Shown: positions 35,802 through 44,755, counted from the stretch's first letter. The stretch: DNA of 52,933 nucleotides from an uncultured Pelagibacteraceae bacterium (GCA_902531765.1 CACAFC010000008.1:1-52933), one strand, 5' to 3'. The notes: generated by a model not told the origin, from the sequence alone. Made by a program: numbers and translations.

Positions 35802-37070
35802 TTAGCTAGGTTTGTTCATTGAATTGAAGAAATCAGAATTATTTTTAGTATCTTTTAACTTAGAACTGATAAACTCGATTGCATCCATTGTCCCCATCGG
35901 TGCAATTATTCTTCTTAAAACATTCATCTTTTGAAGATCATTTTTATCAAATAATAATTCTTCTCTTCTAGTTCCTGATTTTGTGATATCAATAGCAGGG
36001 TAAATCCTTTTATCTGCAATTTTTCTATCTAACACGGTTTCACTATTTCCAGTTCCTTTAAATTCCTCAAAAATTACTTCATCCATCCTACTTCCAGTGT
36101 CTATCAAAGCCGTAGATATGATAGTTAAAGATCCACCTTCCTCTATGTTTCTTGCGGCACCAAAAAATCTTTTGGGTCTTTGGAGTGCGTTAGCATCTAC
36201 ACCACCAGTTAAAACCTTGCCCGAGCTTGGTATAACAGCGTTATAAGCTCGACCAAGTCTGGTTATTGAGTCTAGCAGTATCACTACATCTTTCTTATGT
36301 TCAGTAAGCCTTTTTGCCTTTTCTATTACCATCTCAGCCACTGCAACGTGTCTCTGTGCAGGTTCATCAAAAGTTGAACTAATAACCTCACCTTTAACAG
36401 TTCTTTGCATATCCGTTACTTCTTCTGGACGTTCATCAATCAATAATACGATCAAATAACACTCTGGATAATTTTTAGCAATTGAGTTTGCAATACTTTG
36501 TAAAATCATAGTCTTTCCAGCTTTAGGCGGAGAAATAATTATCGATCTTTGACCTTTTCCGATTGGGCTAACAAGATCTATTAATCTTGGTGTTAAATCT
36601 TGTTTTTTGTCTGGCTTTGTTGCCTCAACTTCCATAACTAATTGTTTATCTGGATATAAAGGAGTTAAATTATCAAATGCTATTTTGTGTCTAGATTTAT
36701 CAGGTTCTTCAAAATTTATTTTACTAACTTGTAGTAAAGCAAAATATCTTTCGCCTTCTTTAGGGGCTCTAACAGGACCCTCAACAGTATCTCCGGTTCT
36801 TAAGCCAAATTTTCTTATTTGGCTTGGGCTGACATAAATATCGTCAGGGCCAGGCAGATAGTTTGATTCCATTGCTCTTAAAAAACCAAATCCATCCTGA
36901 AGCAATTGTAAAACGCCAGCCCCTGTAATTTCTTCTTTTTCAGCAACTTTTTTAAGAATTGCAAAGAGAATTTCTTGTTTTCTTAATGTGCTTGCGTTCT
37001 CAATACCAAGCTCCTCTGCTTGTGTAATAAGTTGTTCAGATGATTTTAGTTTTAGTTCTTGTATGTTCAT
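35802..37070 (-). CDS. rho: Transcription termination factor Rho
   Basis: Hexameric RNA helicase ending transcripts. It has 422 residues, the normal size. The N-terminal Rho helical domain ([23 protein letters not shown]) and the RNA-binding CSD ([23 protein letters not shown]) precede the ATPase domain. That has Walker [16 protein letters not shown] (about 180-194), [16 protein letters not shown] and the secondary RNA site [19 protein letters not shown]. Few intrinsic terminators are visible in the window, so Rho may carry much of termination. It ends one base from the convergent sulfotransferase gene. Confidence 0.98.
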   Translation of the reverse strand: MNIQELKLKSSEQLITQAEELGIENASTLRKQEILFAILKKVAEKEEITGAGVLQLLQDGFGFLRAMESNYLPGPDDIYVSPSQIRKFGLRTGDTVEGPVRAPKEGERYFALLQVSKINFEEPDKSRHKIAFDNLTPLYPDKQLVMEVEATKPDKKQDLTPRLIDLVSPIGKGQRSIIISPPKAGKTMILQSIANSIAKNYPECYLIVLLIDERPEEVTDMQRTVKGEVISSTFDEPAQRHVAVAEMVIEKAKRLTEHKKDVVILLDSITRLGRAYNAVIPSSGKVLTGGVDANALQRPKRFFGAARNIEEGGSLTIISTALIDTGSRMDEVIFEEFKGTGNSETVLDRKIADKRIYPAIDITKSGTRREELLFDKNDLQKMNVLRRIIAPMGTMDAIEFISSKLKDTKNNSDFFNSMNKPS

Positions 37071-37135
37071 GATTAAAAATTATTAAGGACTTAATAATAA
37101 ATTGAAATATATATGCTATTTATAAATATTCAACC

Positions 37136-37570
37136 CTAGATAGGCTTAAAAATCACAACAAATATGATTAAAATAAGCAATAATGTCGGTATTTCATTTA
37201 TAAATCGATAAAATTTATGTGAATGTGTATTAAGGTCTAATTTAAACTGTCCTAAAATTCGACCAAGATAAAAATGATAAATTGTTAATATAAACACAAA
37301 TATCAATTTCAAAATCATCCAGGTTTGTCCAAGTTGTTGAAATCCTATTTCATGGATAAGTAACAAGCCAAATAACCAAGATAATATCATCGCTGGTGTC
37401 ATGATATAAAAAAATAGTTTTCTTTCCATAACCTTAAATACATCTGATATAATTGGCTGAGTATTGTTTTGAGAATGGTAAACGAAAATTCTTGGAAGAT
37501 ATAACAATCCAGCCATCCAAGAAATAACAGATATTAAATGTAACGATTTAAAAAGTAAGTAAGTATTCAT
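37136..37570 (-). CDS. hemJ: Protoporphyrinogen IX oxidase HemJ (CopD-like membrane protein)
   Basis: Inner-membrane enzyme oxidising protoporphyrinogen IX to protoporphyrin IX. It has 144 residues with four hydrophobic segments. The N-terminal YLLFKSLHLISVISWMAGLLYLPRIFVYH matches the HemJ signature with its conserved His, Trp, Arg and Pro. The middle TWMILKLIFVFILTIYHFYLGRI holds the conserved Lys. Its place directly after hemH in hemE-hemH-hemJ supports the role, since no other protoporphyrinogen oxidase gene is seen here. Confidence 0.93.
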   Translation of the reverse strand: MNTYLLFKSLHLISVISWMAGLLYLPRIFVYHSQNNTQPIISDVFKVMERKLFFYIMTPAMILSWLFGLLLIHEIGFQQLGQTWMILKLIFVFILTIYHFYLGRILGQFKLDLNTHSHKFYRFINEIPTLLLILIIFVVIFKPI

Positions 37571-37573
37571 TAA

Positions 37574-38572
37574 TCAGATATTTTTTTGAATTAAAGATTT
37601 TAATAAAATTATGTGATCGTCATTATCATTCAAACATGGCACCATATCAAAGTTTTCTCCACCGGATTCTATAAAGCTCTCTTTTCCTTGAATTTGTATT
37701 TCTTCTAAAGTTTCTACACAATCTGAGGAAAATCCTGGGCATATAGCTAAAACATTTTTTTTACCCTCTTTAGGTAAACTCTCTAAAGTTTTGTCTGTGT
37801 AAGGTTGAAGCCACTTCTCAGGGCCAAATCTAGATTGAAATGTTGTCTTAATCTCTACTGAAGTAAATTTTTCTGATATCAGTCTAGTTGTTTTATGACA
37901 ATAACAATGATAAGGATCGCCCTTATCAAAATATTTTTGTGGTATTCCATGATAAGAAGCTAATATCAAATCCGGCTTCCAATTTATTTCTTTAATTTTC
38001 TTATTCAAAGAATTTACAAGTGCTTCTATATATAAAGGGTTAGATTCATAATGTGGCACTATTTTTAATGAAGGTTGCCATCTCATTTTCATAAGAGTTC
38101 TGTATACCTCATCACAGACGGTTGCGGTAGTTGCTGCTGCATATTGAGGATAAAGCGGTAGAATTATTAAATTTTCACAACCCATTTCATGAAGGGTTGC
38201 AATTTTACTTCTTATGCTTGGATTCCCATATCTCATTGCGTAATCTACTATCAGGTTTTCTTCTGACATTATGCTTGAAAGCTTCTCCGCTTGTTTTTGG
38301 GTATAATGCAAAAGTGGTGAGATGTTTTTATCTTTCATCCAAATTTCTTTGTAAGCTTTGGCTGTTTTAGAAGGTCGAAAAGTTAATATAAAAACATTTA
38401 AGATAAACTGCCAAATTATCGGGTTAACTTCAATTACTCTTCTGTCCGATAAAAATTCTTTAAGATATTTTCTTATATCTAGCCAACTTGTCGAGTCGGG
38501 CGTTCCCAAATTTATTATTAAAACTCCAGTTTTGCCAAAATTTACTGGTGGGTGTTCGTTTTTGTTTTCCAT
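37574..38572 (-). CDS. hemH: Ferrochelatase
   Basis: Inserts Fe(II) into protoporphyrin IX, the last step of haem b synthesis. It has 332 residues. The N-terminal KTGVLIINLGTPDSTSWLDIRKYLKEFLSDRRVIE is a family hallmark. ASYHGIPQKYFDKGDPYHCYCHKT contains the metal-binding His, and FQSRFGPEKWLQPYTDKTLE and VETLEEI the conserved Glu side. The start overlaps the hemE stop by one base, and hemJ follows after 3 bases. Confidence 0.97.
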   Translation of the reverse strand: MENKNEHPPVNFGKTGVLIINLGTPDSTSWLDIRKYLKEFLSDRRVIEVNPIIWQFILNVFILTFRPSKTAKAYKEIWMKDKNISPLLHYTQKQAEKLSSIMSEENLIVDYAMRYGNPSIRSKIATLHEMGCENLIILPLYPQYAAATTATVCDEVYRTLMKMRWQPSLKIVPHYESNPLYIEALVNSLNKKIKEINWKPDLILASYHGIPQKYFDKGDPYHCYCHKTTRLISEKFTSVEIKTTFQSRFGPEKWLQPYTDKTLESLPKEGKKNVLAICPGFSSDCVETLEEIQIQGKESFIESGGENFDMVPCLNDNDDHIILLKSLIQKNI

Positions 38573-39573
38573 TAATAATCTTTCACAGTTTTCACTAAAT
38601 AATCCATCATATTTGGATCTGTTTCTGGCAAAATTCCATGTCCCAAATTAAATATATATGGGTGATCTTTAAATATATCTAAATATTTTGTTGCCTCTTT
38701 TTTTATATTTTCTTTATCAGAAAGTAAAACCTTTGGATCCATCCCGCCTTGCACAGGAATTTTAATGTCTTTGTTAATTTTTATTGGATCGACCTCATAA
38801 TCAATACAAATTGTATCTGGTTTAACAATTTCACAATAATCTTTATAATTTTTTATTCCTCGTGGGAAACAAATAACAGGCACGCTTAAAGATTTAACAT
38901 AATTAACCAAACTTGATGTAGGATTATATATATAATAAGATAAATCTTTTTCTTTTAATAACCCGGCCCAACTATCAAAAATCTGAATTATTTGAGCTCC
39001 ACTATCAATTTGATTTTTAATATGTATTTTTAAAAATTTGTCTAAAATTTTAAGAACCTTATCAATTAAATATTTATCTTGGTAAAAATTATCATTTAGG
39101 CTTAATTTTGGTGATTTTTTATTCAACATGTAAACCAATAAAGTCCATGGTGCTCCTGTGAAGCCTATGGTAGTTTTGTTTTTAGTGAGTTGAGAGTTAG
39201 TAACTAATTTAATTAATTTATAAACAGGCGAAAGTTTTTCAACAAAATCAACTTCTTCAATATTGGAGATTTTTTCTAAATCAAGATTACCAAGCAATGG
39301 ACCTATATTTTTTTTAAATTCAATATTTTGATTTAAACCGTATGGTAACATTAAAATATCAGAAAAAATTATTGCTGCATCTAAATTAAATCTTTTTAAG
39401 GGTTGCAAAGTAATCTCACTAGATAATTTTTCATTGAGACAAAGTTTGATAAAATCTGGATTTTGTTTTCTTATTTCTCTAAACTCTGGTAAATACCTTC
39501 CCGCTTGTCTCATAATCCAAATCGGATTAATATCACTTTTTTTATTTATTATTACTTCCTCGATTGGAGACAT
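38572..39573 (-). CDS. hemE: Uroporphyrinogen decarboxylase
   Basis: Decarboxylates uroporphyrinogen III to coproporphyrinogen III. It has 333 residues. PIWIMRQAGRYLPEFREIR (about 17-35) is the signature with the substrate-binding Arg pair. IFSDILMLPYGLNQ carries the essential Asp, GAPWTLLVYML the middle motif, and FNLGHGILPETDP the terminal His motif. It is the last minus-strand gene before the putative replication origin, a position conserved in Caulobacter and Rickettsia. Confidence 0.98.
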   Translation of the reverse strand: MSPIEEVIINKKSDINPIWIMRQAGRYLPEFREIRKQNPDFIKLCLNEKLSSEITLQPLKRFNLDAAIIFSDILMLPYGLNQNIEFKKNIGPLLGNLDLEKISNIEEVDFVEKLSPVYKLIKLVTNSQLTKNKTTIGFTGAPWTLLVYMLNKKSPKLSLNDNFYQDKYLIDKVLKILDKFLKIHIKNQIDSGAQIIQIFDSWAGLLKEKDLSYYIYNPTSSLVNYVKSLSVPVICFPRGIKNYKDYCEIVKPDTICIDYEVDPIKINKDIKIPVQGGMDPKVLLSDKENIKKEATKYLDIFKDHPYIFNLGHGILPETDPNMMDYLVKTVKDY

Positions 39574-39726
39574 ATTAATAATTAAATATAATTAGTAGTA
39601 ATGTTAGTATAGTCTGTGAATATTGATGATTAAATTTAGTGAACATTTTATAAACAATTTATTAACATTTAAGGCTTAAATTTTATTAAATATATACGCA
39701 AAATTGAAGCTTATTAACTAAATACA

Positions 39727-39741
39727 TTAAATGACTATTAA
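39727..39741. promoter_or_regulatory. CtrA-type TTAA-N7-TTAA element in the putative origin
   Basis: TTAA at 39727-39730 and TTAA at 39738-39741, exactly 7 bases apart, match the CtrA half-site arrangement. CtrA blocks initiation by binding such sites in the Caulobacter origin. In DNA this AT-rich the pattern is expected to turn up often, so it is only suggestive. Confidence 0.3.
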
Positions 39742-39838
39742 AGATTTTAACATGTTTAATATTGTTAATAAAAGTATTGTTTTACAACGTAAATTTAAAA
39801 TTATGAAAAATGACCAATATGATAAATATAATACAAAT

Positions 39839-39847
39839 TTATACACA
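39839..39847 (+). promoter_or_regulatory. Perfect DnaA box
   Basis: TTATACACA fits the DnaA-box consensus TTATnCACA at all positions. It ends 8 bases before the ppsR ATG, so DnaA bound here could also affect ppsR transcription. A degenerate second copy, TTATACATG, overlaps the ATG itself (39850-39858). Confidence 0.75.
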
Positions 39848-39855
39848 TTTTATAC

Positions 39856-40680
39856 ATGAGTAATTTATACCAAATTTATTTAATATCAGATGCAACTGGT
39901 GAAACTTTAGATCGTATCTTTATAGCTATTAAAGCTCAATTTAAAAATATAAATTACAAAGTACACACTTATTCCTTTACTAGAACAGAGAATCAAATTC
40001 TAAGAATTCTAGAAAACGCAGAGCAAGAAAAAAACTCAATAATTTTATATTCTATCGTCGACAGTAATTTAGCAAAATATCTTGCTAAAAATAGTGATAT
40101 GAAAAAAATTCCATGTTTTGGAGTGTTGGGTGATCTAATATTAAGTTTTTCTAAACTTTTAAACCAAAAAGCCTCACACCAACCAAGTGGTCAATATGCT
40201 CTAGATGAAGACTACTATAAAAGAATTGAAGCGATTCAATTTACAATGAATCATGATGATGGCAATCTTGTAAAAGAAATAAAACAATCTGATGTCATCT
40301 TGTTAGGGGTTAGTAGAACAAGCAAAACCCCTACAGCTATTTTTTTAGCAAACAAAGGTCTTAAAACATCTAACATTCCACTAATAACAGAAGACTCTAT
40401 TCCAGAGATTTTAAAAAAAAATCCAAAAACTTCATGTGTTGTGGGATTAAACACCGAGCCAGAAAGGTTAGTAGAAATAAGAAAAAACAGAATGAGCTCT
40501 CTTAAGGAAAATTCAAATAAATTATACACTGATTTGGAACAGATAAAAAAGGAGGTGGACATGGCAAAAAATACCTTTAAAAAATATAAATGGCCATCAA
40601 TTGATGTAACTAGAAAATCTGTAGAAGAAACGGCAGCCTCAATAATTAAAATATACGAAATTTTTAAAGAAAATGCTTAA
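39856..40680 (+). CDS. ppsR: PEP synthase/PPDK regulatory kinase-phosphorylase (DUF299, PpsR)
   Basis: Bifunctional serine/threonine kinase and pyrophosphorylase that switches PEP synthase or pyruvate phosphate dikinase off and on by ADP-dependent phosphorylation. It has 274 residues. The N-terminal YLISDATGETLDRIFIAIKAQF (about 6-27) and the P-loop ILLGVSRTSKTPTAIFLANKG (about 150-170) define the family, with LNTEPERLVEIRKNRM following. It is the homologue of Rickettsia RP001, the gene next to the origin. It overlaps maf by 8 bases and leads the plus-strand run maf-aroE-coaE-dnaQ. Confidence 0.95.
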   Translation: MSNLYQIYLISDATGETLDRIFIAIKAQFKNINYKVHTYSFTRTENQILRILENAEQEKNSIILYSIVDSNLAKYLAKNSDMKKIPCFGVLGDLILSFSKLLNQKASHQPSGQYALDEDYYKRIEAIQFTMNHDDGNLVKEIKQSDVILLGVSRTSKTPTAIFLANKGLKTSNIPLITEDSIPEILKKNPKTSCVVGLNTEPERLVEIRKNRMSSLKENSNKLYTDLEQIKKEVDMAKNTFKKYKWPSIDVTRKSVEETAASIIKIYEIFKENA

Positions 40681-41257
40681 AATTATTCTTGCTTCTCAAA
40701 GCAAAGTTAGAAAGAAAATTCTTGATGAACACAATATTTTGAATCAGGTTAGACCATCAAATGTTGATGAAGATGTTGTTAAATTAAGTTTATTAAAAGA
40801 AAAAGCTTCACCAGAAATAATATCTAAAAATTTAGCTGAATTAAAAGCCAACAAGATAAGCAGGAAATATGTTGATAATTTAGTTTTAGGCGCTGATAGT
40901 GTCATCGATTTAAATGGAGAACTAATATCAAAACCGGACAATAGAGAAGAAGCTTTAGAAATTTTAAGAAAACTTAATGGCAAAAAACATTATTTAATTA
41001 GTTCAGTATGTATCTCTAAAAATGGATCTATGGTATGGAATCATACAGATAAGGCAACTTTGACAATGAAAAAAATGAATGATGATGAGCTTAAAAATTA
41101 CTTAACCAAAATTTCTGATGAGGCTTTATATGCTTATAATGTTTATCAAATAGAAGGTGAGGGAAGAGATTTATTCTCAAGTATCGATGGAAACGAAAAT
41201 ACAATAATGGGACTCCCGATTGAAAAAATTAAAAAATATTTAGATAATTATAAATGA
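40673..41257 (+). CDS. maf: Maf-family nucleotide pyrophosphatase
   Basis: Septum-associated house-cleaning enzyme that hydrolyses non-canonical nucleoside triphosphates. It has 194 residues. The N-terminal IILASQSKVRKKILDEHNI carries the S-x-x-R substrate motif (more often S-P-R-R). VLGADSVIDLNGELISKPDNREEA holds the catalytic Asp and Lys, and YNVYQIEGEGRDLFSSIDGNENTIMGLPI is the C-terminal family block. Its stop overlaps the aroE start by four bases (ATGA). Confidence 0.93.
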   Translation: MLKIILASQSKVRKKILDEHNILNQVRPSNVDEDVVKLSLLKEKASPEIISKNLAELKANKISRKYVDNLVLGADSVIDLNGELISKPDNREEALEILRKLNGKKHYLISSVCISKNGSMVWNHTDKATLTMKKMNDDELKNYLTKISDEALYAYNVYQIEGEGRDLFSSIDGNENTIMGLPIEKIKKYLDNYK

Positions 41258-42048
41258 AAAAATATCTTGTAATTGGAAATCCTATCGAACATTCACTTTC
41301 ACCTAAATTACATAACTATTGGTTTGAAAAAAATAATATTGATGCAAATTATGAAAGAAGAAAAATAGATAAGAGCGAAATTAAAGGAATTATTAATGAA
41401 ATTAAGGATAATAAATTAGATGGAATAAACGTTACTGTTCCTTTTAAAACCGATGTCATTCCTTTTTTAGATACGCTTAGTGAAGAAGCTCAGATTACTC
41501 AATCTGTTAATACCATTTATATGCATGATAAAAAACTAGTAGGTCACAACACTGATATTAAAGGTTTTGAATTAAGTCTAAAAGATACTCAATTTGATTT
41601 AAATAATAAATCAACGTTTATTTTAGGAGCTGGAGGTGTGGTGCCTTCTATAATTTATGCTTTAGAAAAATTGGGTGTTTCTAAAATATCAGTAAGCAAT
41701 AGAACAAAGGAAAAAGCTGAAGATTTAAAGAAAAATTTTCCAAACATCAGTTTAGTTGACTGGGGAGATCAAGCAGAATTTGATATGATTATTAATGCTA
41801 CCAGTTTGGGTCTAAGCAAAGAAGATGAAATAGGTTTAGATTTTAAAAATATAAATAAAGAAAAGCTATTTTATGATGTTATTTATAATCCAAAAGAGAC
41901 TAATTTTTTAAAAACTGGAAAAAGCTTAGGCTGTCAGGTTTCTAATGGTAAAATGATGTTTATTTATCAGGCTTTTGAGGCGTTTAAACTATGGCATAAA
42001 GTTAAACCAAAAATTGATGATGAATTAAAGAATTTTTTAGATTTATGA
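41254..42048 (+). CDS. aroE: Shikimate dehydrogenase
   Basis: NADPH-dependent reduction of 3-dehydroshikimate in aromatic amino acid synthesis. It has 264 residues. The N-terminal VIGNPIEHSLSPKLHNYWF is the shikimate-binding S-L-S-P motif, and GINVTVPFKTDVIPFLD holds the catalytic Lys. The nucleotide-binding loop is FILGAGGVVPSIIYAL, followed by SNRTKEKAEDL. The C-terminal GKMMFIYQAFEAFKLW is typical. ATGA overlaps occur at both ends (with maf and coaE). Confidence 0.97.
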   Translation: MKKYLVIGNPIEHSLSPKLHNYWFEKNNIDANYERRKIDKSEIKGIINEIKDNKLDGINVTVPFKTDVIPFLDTLSEEAQITQSVNTIYMHDKKLVGHNTDIKGFELSLKDTQFDLNNKSTFILGAGGVVPSIIYALEKLGVSKISVSNRTKEKAEDLKKNFPNISLVDWGDQAEFDMIINATSLGLSKEDEIGLDFKNINKEKLFYDVIYNPKETNFLKTGKSLGCQVSNGKMMFIYQAFEAFKLWHKVKPKIDDELKNFLDL

Positions 42049-42614
42049 AAAGAATAGGTATTTTAGGAGATATAGGATCTGGTAAATCTTATATAGCTAA
42101 ATGTTTTGGTTTTCCTGTATTTAACGCTGATTTAGAAGTTGCAAAAATCTATAAAGAAAACAAAAAAGTTTTTCAAAAATTAAAAAAAGAACTTCCGCTT
42201 TATTTTGATTCTTTTCCGATTAAAAAAGAAGAAATTATTGATGCAATTCTCTCCAACAAGAGAAATTTAAAAAAAATTATTAAAATTGTTCATTATGAAG
42301 TTAGAAAAAAAATGAATAATTTTTTAAAAAAAAACAAAAATAAGAAAATTGTAGTTCTAGATATTCCTCTTTTATTGGAGAATAAGATTAATAAAAAAAA
42401 CGATGTATTGATCTTTGTTGAGTCTAAGAAATCAGAAACTTTAAGAAGACTAAAGAAAAGGAAAAATTTTAACATGAAAATACTAAATAATTTTAAAAAG
42501 ATTCAACTTTCACTTGATTTAAAAAGAAAGAAGTCTCAATTTATAATAAAGAACAATTTTAAGAAAAATTCTGTTAAAATAAGAGTAAAAGAGATTATAG
42601 AAAATTTAATATGA
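42045..42614 (+). CDS. coaE: Dephospho-CoA kinase
   Basis: Final step of coenzyme A synthesis. It has 189 residues. The N-terminal P-loop is KRIGILGDIGSGKSYIAKCF (about 2-21), followed by VFNADLEVAKIY with the conserved Asp. VVLDIPLLLENKINKKND is the D-x-P-L-L-x-E motif, and RRLKKRKNF the lid region. It is very Lys-rich (several KKNKNKK runs), reflecting the AT bias. It is coupled by four-base overlaps to aroE and dnaQ. The maf-aroE-coaE-dnaQ order is the classic alphaproteobacterial origin-side operon. Confidence 0.96.
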   Translation: MKRIGILGDIGSGKSYIAKCFGFPVFNADLEVAKIYKENKKVFQKLKKELPLYFDSFPIKKEEIIDAILSNKRNLKKIIKIVHYEVRKKMNNFLKKNKNKKIVVLDIPLLLENKINKKNDVLIFVESKKSETLRRLKKRKNFNMKILNNFKKIQLSLDLKRKKSQFIIKNNFKKNSVKIRVKEIIENLI

Positions 42615-43273
42615 AGGAGATTGTTTTAGACACAGAAACAACTGGTATTTCAGTAAAAGAGGGACACAGGATTGTAGAAATCGGATGTATTGAATTAGAT
42701 AATTTAATACCAACAAAAAATAAGTTTCACTGCTACTTAAATCCAGAAAGAAAAGTTTCTGAAAAAGCTTTTGAAGTACATGGATACTCAGATAGTTTTT
42801 TATCTGATAAAATGAAATTTGGAGAAGTAGCTGATGATTTTCTCAAATTTATTAAAAATAAAAGATTGATAATCCATAACGCAGAATTTGATTTATCTCA
42901 TTTAAATAATGAACTTAAAATCCTTGGAAAAGAAAAAATTGATAATGAGATAGTAGACACTTTATCATTAGCTAGAAATAAATTTCCAGGCTCCCAAATT
43001 AGTTTGGATGCTTTATGTAAAAGATATAGGATAGATAATTCCAAAAGGGTTCAACATACTGCGCTTATTGACTGTGATTTGCTAGCTAAAGTTTATATAA
43101 ATTTGATAGACCAAAAAGAACCAACTTTAAATTTTAAAAATAAAGAGGAAGATGTTTCAAAATTAAATACTGGAAAAGTTATCTATTCTACAAAGGTTAT
43201 CAAACCGTCTCCTGAAGAGCTAAAAAATCATCAAATTTACCTTAAGACTTCTCTAAAAAAAAACTTTTATTAA
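42611..43273 (+). CDS. dnaQ: DNA polymerase III epsilon subunit (3'-5' proofreading exonuclease)
   Basis: DEDDh exonuclease that proofreads for DNA polymerase III. It has 220 residues. Exo I is EIVLDTETTGISVKEGHRIVEIGC with the D-x-E metal ligands (about 3-26). Exo II is LIIHNAEFDLSHLNNEL, and Exo III is HTALIDCDLLAKVY with the catalytic His and Asp. A C-terminal tail (about 180-220) would bind the alpha subunit. It overlaps coaE by four bases and shares a TTAA stop overlap with convergent secB. Confidence 0.97.
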   Translation: MKEIVLDTETTGISVKEGHRIVEIGCIELDNLIPTKNKFHCYLNPERKVSEKAFEVHGYSDSFLSDKMKFGEVADDFLKFIKNKRLIIHNAEFDLSHLNNELKILGKEKIDNEIVDTLSLARNKFPGSQISLDALCKRYRIDNSKRVQHTALIDCDLLAKVYINLIDQKEPTLNFKNKEEDVSKLNTGKVIYSTKVIKPSPEELKNHQIYLKTSLKKNFY

Positions 43274-43698
43274 TTAAATCTTTCTAAATAAAGTTTTGTA
43301 AAATCAATTTTTTTTTCTAATTTCATGTTAGGATATCCAGAATTATGCATCATATCTAAAAATGATTTTTCCAAATCTGGATAAACTGAATTAGGAACAT
43401 CACATAAAACAATTTTTTCTAGATCTTTTTTTTCTTTAATGGTTTCATCAATTTTTACTGCTGCTGCGTAAACAATCTCAAAATGAGATTTTTTAACTTG
43501 AGTATCTTTGTGTTGAAATTTTAATGTTATATTTACCTCGATCATTTTATTTTTAAGGGCTATTGATTTGATATCGATATCTAATTGATATTTACCCATG
43601 TTATTTCCTGTAGATATGTAAGTTTCAACATCCGGTGTCTCACTAGACATATCTTTTATATATTTTGCTAAAATTTTAAATTTTTCTGTCATTGTCAT
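43270..43698 (-). CDS. secB: Protein-export chaperone SecB
   Basis: Tetrameric cytosolic chaperone holding preproteins unfolded for SecA. It has 142 residues. FKILAKYIKDMSSETPDVETY corresponds to the alphaproteobacterial SecB start (Y-x-K-D-x-S-x-E-x-P). The middle DIDIKSIALKNKMIEVNITLKF and FEIVYAAAVKID match family strands, and the conserved LCDVPNSVYPDLE fits the L-x-P-x-x-x-x-x-P block. The C-terminal part is short. Convergent with dnaQ, its start lies 23 bases inside the end of the fxsA-like gene. Confidence 0.93.
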   Translation of the reverse strand: MTMTEKFKILAKYIKDMSSETPDVETYISTGNNMGKYQLDIDIKSIALKNKMIEVNITLKFQHKDTQVKKSHFEIVYAAAVKIDETIKEKKDLEKIVLCDVPNSVYPDLEKSFLDMMHNSGYPNMKLEKKIDFTKLYLERFN

Positions 43699-44101
43699 CT
43701 TCTATATCTTCAAATTCTCCCTCAATAAAATTACTTTTTTTCGCCTCTTTATTTTCAAATTTTTTGTTTAATCTTCCTAATATTAACCTTCGTGTTATAG
43801 GGATGATTAAAAGGAAACCAATCAAGTCAGTTGCAAATCCCGGTATGATTAACAGAACAGCTGCAAATGCTATCGCTGCACCAGAAATTAATTCGTGGGC
43901 TGGAATTTGATTTTTAATTATTTGTGTTATTCCAGACCTTAAAGTGTTAATCCCCTCGTATTTGGCATAGTACACTCCCACAATCGCAGTAAAAAATACC
44001 AGGAATATAGTGGTGAAAGCACCTATTTGAGACCCGATCTTAATAAAAAGGTAAATCTCTACAATTGGGATTAAAATAACAGCTAAAAGTACTGTGTTCA
44101 T
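43676..44101 (-). CDS. fxsA: FxsA-family membrane protein
   Basis: Small inner-membrane protein of 141 residues, named after the E. coli F-exclusion suppressor. It begins with the family motif LLAVILIPIVEIYLFIKIGSQIGAF. Three to four hydrophobic segments follow, including FAAVLLIIPGFATDLIGFLLIIP, which carries the P-G-F/L-x-T-D signature. The C-terminal tail is charged and acidic (EGEFEDIEDDND). Function is not known in detail. It overlaps secB by 23 bases and is divergent from the Tim44-like gene by 57 bases, the usual alphaproteobacterial arrangement. Confidence 0.92.
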   Translation of the reverse strand: MNTVLLAVILIPIVEIYLFIKIGSQIGAFTTIFLVFFTAIVGVYYAKYEGINTLRSGITQIIKNQIPAHELISGAAIAFAAVLLIIPGFATDLIGFLLIIPITRRLILGRLNKKFENKEAKKSNFIEGEFEDIEDDNDRKI

Positions 44102-44158
44102 TTGTCTTTAATGTAATTGTTAGTTGAAATTAATCAACATAGTAATTAAATTTAAATT

Positions 44159-44755
44159 ATGAATTATAGTTTTGAATATATTGATATTATTTTATTGGCA
44201 ATGATTGCTGGTTTCATCTTTTTAAGACTGAGAGGAATCCTTGGGAAAAGAACTGGTTTTGAGGGAAAAGTCTCACCTCAGTTTGAGGAAATTATGAAAA
44301 ATATAAATCCTGAAACAAAGATAAACAAAAAAAATGATTTCGATGAAAATGCCAAAAAAGACTTCTTAAACGGTGCTAAAATAGCATACGAAACGATCAT
44401 TACAGATTTTGGTGATAGTGACAATAAATTGACTACAAGTAAACCTTTGTTAAGCAACAAAATTTATGATCAATTTAACACTGCGCTTAAAGAAAGAGGT
44501 AAAAGGGGTCATCTTGCAGAAATTACTTTTATTGGAGTAAATTCCGCAAACATTAAAGAGCATAAGTTTTTAGGAAAAATTTTACAGGTAACCGTCGAAT
44601 TTGTAGGTGAAGTAATAACTTGTATCAGGGATAAAGATAAAAAAATAGTTTCTGGAGACCCAGAAAAAATTAAGAAGATTTATGATACCTGGGTATTTTC
44701 AAGAGATACAAGTACTAATAATCCAAATTGGCAGTTAGTAGACACTCTTTCCTAA
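44159..44755 (+). CDS. Tim44-like domain membrane-anchored protein
   Basis: 198 residues. The N-terminal segment FEYIDIILLAMIAGFIFLRLRGILGKRTGFEG is a single membrane anchor followed by the conserved L-R-x-x-L-G-x-R-T-G. The C-terminal half (about 60-195) is a Tim44-like domain with AKKDFLNGAKIAYETII, ITFIGVNSANI and DTWVFSRDTSTNNPNWQLVDT, which closely matches the W-x-F-x-R-x-x-x-S-x-x-P-x-W-x-L end of the family. Alphaproteobacterial homologues (TimA) are tied to the mitochondrial import protein by descent, and their bacterial role is little known. mltA, often next in this cluster, is absent. Confidence 0.9.
   Translation: MNYSFEYIDIILLAMIAGFIFLRLRGILGKRTGFEGKVSPQFEEIMKNINPETKINKKNDFDENAKKDFLNGAKIAYETIITDFGDSDNKLTTSKPLLSNKIYDQFNTALKERGKRGHLAEITFIGVNSANIKEHKFLGKILQVTVEFVGEVITCIRDKDKKIVSGDPEKIKKIYDTWVFSRDTSTNNPNWQLVDTLS

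Larger units (their letters stand above)
39574..39855. other. Probable chromosomal replication origin (oriC)
   Basis: This 282-base gap lies between hemE (minus) and the ppsR/RP001-type gene (plus), exactly the gene pair that flanks oriC in Caulobacter and Rickettsia. Genes read away from it on both sides for several kilobases. It is extremely AT-rich. I see one perfect DnaA box (39839-39847) and several one-mismatch boxes: 39615-39623 and 39763-39771 reversed, 39648-39656 and 39659-39667 forward. There is also a CtrA-type element at 39727-39741. It is the longest non-coding stretch of the window. Origin activity itself is inferred. Confidence 0.82.
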
